Source of the DNA: Streptomyces sp. SirexAA-E
GTDB taxonomy: Bacteria > Actinomycetota > Actinomycetes > Streptomycetales > Streptomycetaceae
Assembly: GCF_000177195.2 (NCBI RefSeq)
Contig: NC_015953.1
Location: 1,922,001 to 1,986,000, forward strand
Reading direction: 5' to 3'
Length of the DNA stretch: 64,000 bases
This document shows positions 58,995 through 64,000 of the stretch, piece after piece. The position numbers and the translations under genes are program-made. Below the pieces are notes generated by a model. It searched no databases. It saw only the letters and a program-made list of their open reading frames with translations, and was not told the origin of the DNA. How positions within the stretch are numbered: position 1 is the first letter of the stretch; every line of letters begins with the position of its first letter.

Positions 58995-59717
58995 GTGTCC
59001 CCCCTCGGCCGCAGCAGCAGGGCCCGCGCCCAGCTGACGATCATGGAACCGCCGGCGGCGGTCGGGGCCCGGCCGGGCGGCACCCTCGCCCGGCTCACCC
59101 TGCAGTTCAACCCCGCCACGCTGTCGCTGAGCAAGAGCACCGAGTGGCGGCGCACCCCGTCCCGGATGGCCGGGCAGTCCGCCCTGCCCGAGTTCGTCGG
59201 CAGCGGACCACGCTCGCTGTCCCTGGACGTCTTCCTCGACGCCACGGCCACCCATGACAACTCGGTGGAGCAGGCGGTGGAGCAGCTGATGCTGGCGTGT
59301 GTGCCCACGCCCAGCAGCCTGGCGAGCAAGACGCCCGCCAGTCCGTGGGTGCGGTTCGACTGGGGGACGTCGAAGACGACGTCGTTCGACGGGGTGATGT
59401 CCAACCTCGCGGTCTCGTACACGCTGTTCGACGTCGACGGGAAGCCGCTCCGCGCGACCTGCTCGCTGTCCATCGAGGAGGCGAGCGTCGACCCGGCCGG
59501 CCAGAACCCCACCTCGGGCTCGCGCGACGCACGCCGCACGCACCGGGTGGTGGCCGGGGACAGCCTGGCCCTGCTGGCCTGGCGCGAGTACGGGGACGCC
59601 ACCCGGTGGCGCACGATCGCGGAGGCCAACGACATCGACGATCCGATGACCCTCACCCCTGGTACGGAACTGATCGTGCCCGCCACCGACGAGCCGTCGC
59701 ACAGGGAGTTCTCGTGA
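58995..59717 (+). CDS. LysM-domain baseplate hub protein
   Basis: A 240-residue protein of the Afp7/Pvc7 type. Residues 1-165 form a beta-rich domain that starts with an LTLQFNPATLSLSKSTEW strand typical of these hub proteins. A LysM domain follows at about 177-232 (THRVVAGDSLALLAWREYGDATRW, then PGTELIVPA). In phage-like tails LysM-containing hub proteins seal tube to spike. GTG at 58995 has GAAGGAGGAA upstream. Its stop overlaps the spike gene start (GTGA). Confidence 0.9.
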   Translation: MSPLGRSSRARAQLTIMEPPAAVGARPGGTLARLTLQFNPATLSLSKSTEWRRTPSRMAGQSALPEFVGSGPRSLSLDVFLDATATHDNSVEQAVEQLMLACVPTPSSLASKTPASPWVRFDWGTSKTTSFDGVMSNLAVSYTLFDVDGKPLRATCSLSIEEASVDPAGQNPTSGSRDARRTHRVVAGDSLALLAWREYGDATRWRTIAEANDIDDPMTLTPGTELIVPATDEPSHREFS

Positions 59718-61453
59718 TCACCGGAGCCCGGTCCTTCGCGGCCGACCCGATCGTCGAGGCCCCCGGCGAACTGCCGGCCGCCTGGGTGGCCCAGCTGGTG
59801 AGCTGCGTGGTCGACGAGAACGTCAACCTGCCGGACACCGCCCTGCTGACCTACCGCGACCCGGACCACAAGCTGCTCACCGCTACCGGGATCACCATCG
59901 GCACCCCGGTGAAAATCTCGGTGGTGACCGTGGAGGACCGTACGCGGGAGCGGCTGTTCACCGGGGAGGTGACGGCCGTGGAGCTGGACAGCGACACGAC
60001 CGGCACGTTCACCGTGATCCGGGCGTACTCCAAGGCGCACCGGCTCCGACGCGGCCGCCGGGTACGGGCGTTCCGCAACATGCGGACCGCCGACATCGTG
60101 CGCAAGGTGGCCGCGGGCGCCGGGCTCCCCTGCGGACGGGTCGAGGCCGCGCCGATCACGCACCAGCAGCTGACCCAGGCCAACGTCTCCGACTGGGAGT
60201 TCCTCCAGCAGCTCGCCGGGGAGAGCGGCGCCCTGGTGCGCATCGACGAGACGGGCACGCTGCAGTTCGTGAAGCCCGAGCCCGCCGCGTCGGGCGGCAC
60301 GGTCGAACTGGCCTACGGGGACAACCTGCTGGCGCTGCGAGCCGTGCTGACCAGCGCGGACGGCGCGGACGACGTCGAGGTGCGCGGCTGGAACGTCACG
60401 ACGAAGACGCCCCTGGTGGCCCGGCAGCCGTCGGTGCGCAGTACGACCGTCGTGCCCGGGCTGAGCCCTTCGGTGGCGGGCCGCGCGTTCGGCGCGTCCG
60501 CCCGGACGACCGTCGCGGACACCCCGTACCGCACCCAGGCGGAGACCACGGCCGTGGCGGGCGCCGTCGCGGCGGCGGTGAGCTCGGGGTTCGGCGAGAT
60601 CGAGGCCGTCGCCAAGGGTGATCCGCAGCTCCGTGCCGGGGAGCCCGTGTCGCTGGCCACCGCGGGGCCGGCGTTCTCCGGGCGCTACACGGCGACGGCG
60701 GCGCACCACGTCCTCGACCCGCACGGCGGCTACCGCACGACCGTCCTGGTCAGCGCGGCCTCCGACCGGTCGCTGGCCGGGCTGGCCACCGAGGGCAACG
60801 CGCCGCCCCGGGGCCCGCGCATGCCGGGGCTGGCGATCGGTGTCGTCACCGACGTACGCGAGGGCGGCTCCCAGCGCGGCTGGGTCAAGCTGACGTTCCC
60901 CTGGCTCGACGACACGTACGTGACCGACTGGGTGCGTACGGTGCAGTGGGGCGGCCAGGGCGGTGGCGGGGTGTTCAGCCCCGAGGTCAACGACGAGGTG
61001 CTCGTCGGGTTCGAGCAGGGGCTCCTGGACAGTCCGTATGTGCTGGGCGGCCTCTACAACGGGGTCGACAAGCCGTCGCCGCACGACGTGCCGCTGATCG
61101 ACCCGGCCAGCGGGAAGGTCAACCGCCGTTCCCTGGTGTCCCGTTCGGGCAACCGGCTGGAGCTGCTGGACGCCCCGCGCGGCCCGTCCGGTGTCCGGCT
61201 GGCCAGCGGTGACAAGCGGCTGGAGGTCATGCTGGACGAGCGCCGGGACCGGATCGAGCTGACGGTGTACGGCCCCGGCGGTACCCGGGCGCTGAGTTCC
61301 GTGACCCTCTCCCCCACCGGCATCACGCTCGACGCGGGCACCGGGGACGTGACCATCAACGGCCGCTCGGTGACCGTCAACGGGAAGGCGGACGTCACCG
61401 TCGAGGGAGGTCTGCTCGCCGTCCTGAAGGCCAAGCTCATCCGCATCAACTGA
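59714..61453 (+). CDS. VgrG/gp27-gp5-like spike protein
   Basis: A 579-residue spike protein. It has a gp27-like hub part (about 1-340) including HRLRRGRRVRAFRNMRTADIVRKV and SDWEFLQQLAGESGALVRID. An OB-fold follows (about 365-460: GVVTDVREGGSQRGWVKLTFPWLDD, then DEVLVGFEQGLLDSPYVLGGLYNG), then a C-terminal beta-helix-like stalk rich in short hydrophobic repeats to residue 579. No extra enzymatic domain is fused at the C-terminus, so it is not an evolved-effector VgrG. Its neighbour encodes the PAAR tip. Confidence 0.93.
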   Translation: MITGARSFAADPIVEAPGELPAAWVAQLVSCVVDENVNLPDTALLTYRDPDHKLLTATGITIGTPVKISVVTVEDRTRERLFTGEVTAVELDSDTTGTFTVIRAYSKAHRLRRGRRVRAFRNMRTADIVRKVAAGAGLPCGRVEAAPITHQQLTQANVSDWEFLQQLAGESGALVRIDETGTLQFVKPEPAASGGTVELAYGDNLLALRAVLTSADGADDVEVRGWNVTTKTPLVARQPSVRSTTVVPGLSPSVAGRAFGASARTTVADTPYRTQAETTAVAGAVAAAVSSGFGEIEAVAKGDPQLRAGEPVSLATAGPAFSGRYTATAAHHVLDPHGGYRTTVLVSAASDRSLAGLATEGNAPPRGPRMPGLAIGVVTDVREGGSQRGWVKLTFPWLDDTYVTDWVRTVQWGGQGGGGVFSPEVNDEVLVGFEQGLLDSPYVLGGLYNGVDKPSPHDVPLIDPASGKVNRRSLVSRSGNRLELLDAPRGPSGVRLASGDKRLEVMLDERRDRIELTVYGPGGTRALSSVTLSPTGITLDAGTGDVTINGRSVTVNGKADVTVEGGLLAVLKAKLIRIN

Positions 61454-61503
61454 CCCGCGCCACACCACAGAAGCACCCGCGACCGACCCAAGGAGTAGCG
61501 ACG

Positions 61504-61824
61504 ATGCCAGCTGCGGCCCGCATGGGCGACACCACCGTCCACGGCGGAGCCGTCGGCACCCCGCCCCCGGGGGCCGCGGCCGCCGTCGCCACCGTGCTGA
61601 TCGGCGGCCGGCCGGCCGCCGTCACGGGAAGCCTGCACGTGTGCGTGGTGCCGCCGCACGCGGCGCTGGGGCCCGGCAACGTCGTCATGCCGAACCCGGC
61701 CGCCGCGGTGACCGGCGTGGTCCTGATCGGCGGGCTGCCCGCGGCCCGCGTACGGGACACCACCACCTGCGGGGCGGCCATCCTGACCGGGGCGCCGAAC
61801 GTCCTGATCGGGGGACCGCTGTGA
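61504..61824 (+). CDS. PAAR-domain spike tip protein
   Basis: A 106-residue PAAR-fold protein that forms the sharp conical tip of the spike. Typical features are ARMGDTTVHGGAV at the start, repeated hydrophobic 'VLIGGRPAA' / 'VLIGGLPAA' strands, and RVRDTTTCGAAILTGAPNVLIGG at the end, with His/Cys residues that could bind the tip metal. No C-terminal toxin extension. Its stop overlaps the gp25 gene start (GTGA). Confidence 0.92.
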   Translation: MPAAARMGDTTVHGGAVGTPPPGAAAAVATVLIGGRPAAVTGSLHVCVVPPHAALGPGNVVMPNPAAAVTGVVLIGGLPAARVRDTTTCGAAILTGAPNVLIGGPL

Positions 61825-62243
61825 GCGGGCACTTCATCGGCCGCGGCTGGGGCTTCCCGCTGCGGGTGGGCCCCACGGGGGGCATCGGCATGGTCGAGCG
61901 CGACCGGGAGATCGAGGAGGCGATCCGGCTGGTGCTCGGTACCGCCCCCGGGGAGCGCCCGATGCGGCCGGAGTTCGGCTGCGGCATCCACGACTACGTC
62001 TTCGCGCCCGGCGACGGCGCGACGGCCGGGCGGATCGCGCAGGAGACGCGGACCGCGCTGGAGCGCTGGGAACCCCGCATCGAGGTGACCGACGTGGTGA
62101 TCGCCTTCGACACGATCGACGAGGGCACCCTCTACATCGACGTGCGGTACACGGTGCGCTCCACGAACGACCTCCGCAACCTCGTCTTCCCCTTCTACAC
62201 GATCCCGTCCTCGGAGGGTTCCGAGGACGCAGGAGTGAGCTGA
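61821..62243 (+). CDS. gp25-like baseplate wedge protein
   Basis: A 140-residue gp25/Afp9-type protein that nucleates sheath assembly at the baseplate. Recognised by GRGWGFPLRV near the start, EREIEEAIRLVLGTAPGERPMRPEFGCGIHDYVF-type core (about 28-62), and IDVRYTVRSTNDLRNLVFPFY near the end. GTG start overlaps the PAAR stop, and its own stop shares a base with the baseplate J start (TGATG). Confidence 0.93.
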   Translation: MSGHFIGRGWGFPLRVGPTGGIGMVERDREIEEAIRLVLGTAPGERPMRPEFGCGIHDYVFAPGDGATAGRIAQETRTALERWEPRIEVTDVVIAFDTIDEGTLYIDVRYTVRSTNDLRNLVFPFYTIPSSEGSEDAGVS

Positions 62244-64000
62244 TGGCACTGCCCTCCCCCAATCTGGACGACCGGCGCTTCCAGCAGCTGGTGGACGAAG
62301 CGAAGAGGTACGTCCAGCAGCGGTCGCCCGAGTGGACCGACCACAACGTCTCCGATCCCGGGGTCACCCTCATCGAGACCTTCGCGTACATGGTCGACCA
62401 GCTGCTGTACCGGCTGAACCGGGTGCCGGAGAAGAACTACGCGGCCTTCCTGGACCTGCTCGGTGTGACGCTGTTCCCGCCGGCCGCGGCGCGGGCCGAC
62501 GTCGACTTCTGGCTGTCGGCCCCGCAGGCGGAGACGGTCCACCTGGGGGCGGGCACCGAAGTGGCCACCGCGGGTGGTGAGGCGCAGGAGGCGGTGGTGT
62601 TCTCCACCACCGAGGATCTGCCGATCGTGCCGAGCTCGCTGGTCCGCCTGGTCACCGCGCCCGCGTCAGGGGGCCAGACCGACCGGACGGCGCATCTCGC
62701 CTCCGGTGCGGACATCCCGTGCTTCCAGCCGCAGCCGGCCCCCGGGGACGCCGTGCTGTTCGGTCTGCCCACGGCCGTGCCGCGGTGCGTCGTCACCGTG
62801 CGGCTGGACAGCCGGGTCGAGGGTGTCGGCGTCGACCCGCGCCAGCCTCCGCTGGTGTGGGAGGCCTGGGACGGGGCGCGCTGGGCCGTGTGCGAGACCG
62901 CTACCGACACCACGGGCGGGCTGAACCGCCCCGGTGAGGTGACGGTGTTCGTGCCGGGCGCGCACACCGCTTCGGTGGTCGCGGGGACCCGGGCCGGGTG
63001 GCTGCGCTGCCGGGTCGTGGAGCCGGCGACCGGCCAGCCGTTCTACTCGGAGTCCCCGACGGTCCGGGAGGCTGAGGTGTTCACGGTCGGCGGCACCGCG
63101 ACCGTCGAGCACGCGGAGGTGGTCCGTGACGTGCCCCTGGGTGTCTCCGCGGGGGTCGCGGGGCAGCGTTTCACCCTGAGCCGCCCGCCCCTGCTGCTCG
63201 ACGGCGATGCGCCGGTGGTCGAGGTGTCCTCGGCCGACGGCTGGCAGACCTGGACGGCCGTCGAGCACTTCGGGGCCTCCTCGCCCGACGACCGGCACGT
63301 ACGGATCGACGCCACCTCCGGCGAGTTCACGTTCCCGCCCGCTGTGCGCGAGGCGGACGGGACGATGCGCCCCTACGGCGCGGTCCCGGAGAAGGGTGCG
63401 CAGCTGCGGGTCCCCCGCTACCGGACGGGGGGCGGCGCCGCCGGGAACGTCGCCCGGGGCGCGATCTCGGTCCTGCGCAGCTCCGTGCCGTACGTCGCCG
63501 GGGTCGGCAACCGGGAGGCGGCCCGCGGCGGGGTGGACGGCGAGAGCGTCGAGAACGCCAAACTGCGGGCGCCGAACGTGCTGCGGGTCCAGGAGCGGGC
63601 GGTCACCGCCGAGGACTACGAGCTCATCGCGGCGCAGGCGGCCCCGTCGGTACGGCGGGTGCGGTGTCTGCCGGCCGCGGCGGGTGAACCCGGCGCCGTC
63701 CGCGTCCTGGTGGTGCCCGACGCGGTCGCCGACGAGGGCGACCGGCTGCGGTTCGAGCAGCTGATCCCCTCCGACCAGGTGCTGGCCGCGATCGCCGGGC
63801 GGCTGGACGAGCGCCGGCTGGTCGGTACCCGGCTGGTCGTGGAACCCCCGGCCTACCAGGGCGTCACGGTGGTCGCCCGGCTGGTGGCGGCGCCCGGCGA
63901 GGTGGACCGGGTCCGCGAGGACGCGCTGACCGCGCTCTTCCGCCGCCTCGACCCGCTGCGCGGCGGCACCGACGGCGCGGGCTGGCCGTTCGGCCGGCCC
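62243..64000 (+). CDS. Baseplate J-like protein (cut by right edge)
   Basis: The first 586 residues of a large baseplate wedge protein of the gp6/Afp11 J family. The N-terminus (DDRRFQQLVDEAKRYVQQRSPEWTDHNVSDPG, then LIETFAYMVDQLLYRLNRVP) is characteristic, and the central part contains GNVARGAI and the conserved VENAKLRAPNVLRVQERAVTAEDYELIAAQAAP stretch. The reading frame is still open at the last base; the C-terminus and any following wedge, effector and tail-length genes are outside the window. Confidence 0.93.
   Translation, partial: MALPSPNLDDRRFQQLVDEAKRYVQQRSPEWTDHNVSDPGVTLIETFAYMVDQLLYRLNRVPEKNYAAFLDLLGVTLFPPAAARADVDFWLSAPQAETVHLGAGTEVATAGGEAQEAVVFSTTEDLPIVPSSLVRLVTAPASGGQTDRTAHLASGADIPCFQPQPAPGDAVLFGLPTAVPRCVVTVRLDSRVEGVGVDPRQPPLVWEAWDGARWAVCETATDTTGGLNRPGEVTVFVPGAHTASVVAGTRAGWLRCRVVEPATGQPFYSESPTVREAEVFTVGGTATVEHAEVVRDVPLGVSAGVAGQRFTLSRPPLLLDGDAPVVEVSSADGWQTWTAVEHFGASSPDDRHVRIDATSGEFTFPPAVREADGTMRPYGAVPEKGAQLRVPRYRTGGGAAGNVARGAISVLRSSVPYVAGVGNREAARGGVDGESVENAKLRAPNVLRVQERAVTAEDYELIAAQAAPSVRRVRCLPAAAGEPGAVRVLVVPDAVADEGDRLRFEQLIPSDQVLAAIAGRLDERRLVGTRLVVEPPAYQGVTVVARLVAAPGEVDRVREDALTALFRRLDPLRGGTDGAGWPFGRP

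Overview
The window is a very GC-rich, densely packed segment that looks like a Streptomyces (or close actinomycete) chromosome. Supporting this are overlapping ATGA/GTGA gene junctions, GTG starts, a TTA-containing regulator gene, a CGNR regulator and a Streptomyces-type contractile injection system (CIS). There are no RNA genes, insertion sequences or CRISPR arrays that I can see. It falls into four blocks.

(1) 1-7.5 kb: the N-terminal part of a Ser/Thr kinase, a GNAT acetyltransferase, a two-component pair meeting tail to tail (regulator +, kinase -), and a minimal azole-peptide (LAP/TOMM) set. That set is a 50-residue precursor ending in a Cys/Thr/Ser-rich core, a fused E1-like/YcaO cyclodehydratase, and a SagB-like dehydrogenase.

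(2) 7.7-28.4 kb: a biosynthetic cluster built on an amino-group carrier protein (LysW). Leftward genes: an encapsulin-like HK97 shell protein, a sulfotransferase with a long disordered C-terminal tail, a divergent SDR, a fused LysZ-like kinase/LysK-like deacylase, and CysC, CysD and CysN (a complete PAPS supply). Rightward genes: a LysR regulator, LysW, a LysX-like ligase, an ArgC/LysY-like reductase, a two-subunit transketolase, an acyl-AMP ligase and an acyl-CoA dehydrogenase. These are followed by a CGNR regulator/MFS exporter pair, an FAD aromatic monooxygenase, a YdeI-like protein and an alpha/beta hydrolase. The logic fits carrier-bound glutamate being reduced to a semialdehyde, extended by two carbons by the transketolase, reduced, and sulfated to make a leaving group, as known for azabicyclic (aziridine-type) amino acids. 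Here the pathway comes with its own putative protein nanocompartment.

(3) 28.6-42.8 kb: a leftward aromatic operon read from a promoter carrying a perfect 10-bp inverted repeat. Its products are a salicylate synthase, a KASIII-like enzyme, an aryl-AMP ligase, an ACP, an amidohydrolase, a dihydro-hydroxybenzoate-type dehydrogenase, PhzD- and PhzE-like enzymes, a second KASIII-like protein lacking the catalytic Cys, a DAHP synthase and an A-PCP NRPS protein with only half a condensation domain. The set closely parallels caboxamycin-type benzoxazole pathways (salicylate + 3-hydroxyanthranilate), with extra components. Blocks 2 and 3 are contiguous and may make one hybrid product.

(4) 44.1-64 kb: a CIS cluster: a membrane protein, a bldA-type TTA-containing LuxR regulator, a secreted beta-propeller protein, a DUF4255 protein, an AAA+ ATPase, sheath, two tube-fold proteins, a zinc-motif protein, a small DUF6760-like protein, a 1025-residue disordered protein, a LysM hub protein, VgrG/gp27-gp5-like spike, PAAR tip, gp25 wedge, and a baseplate J protein cut by the right edge.

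The strongest candidate for a little-described system is the shell-associated LysW/sulfotransferase pathway, possibly extended by the adjoining azole-peptide genes, which lie on the same strand directly downstream.
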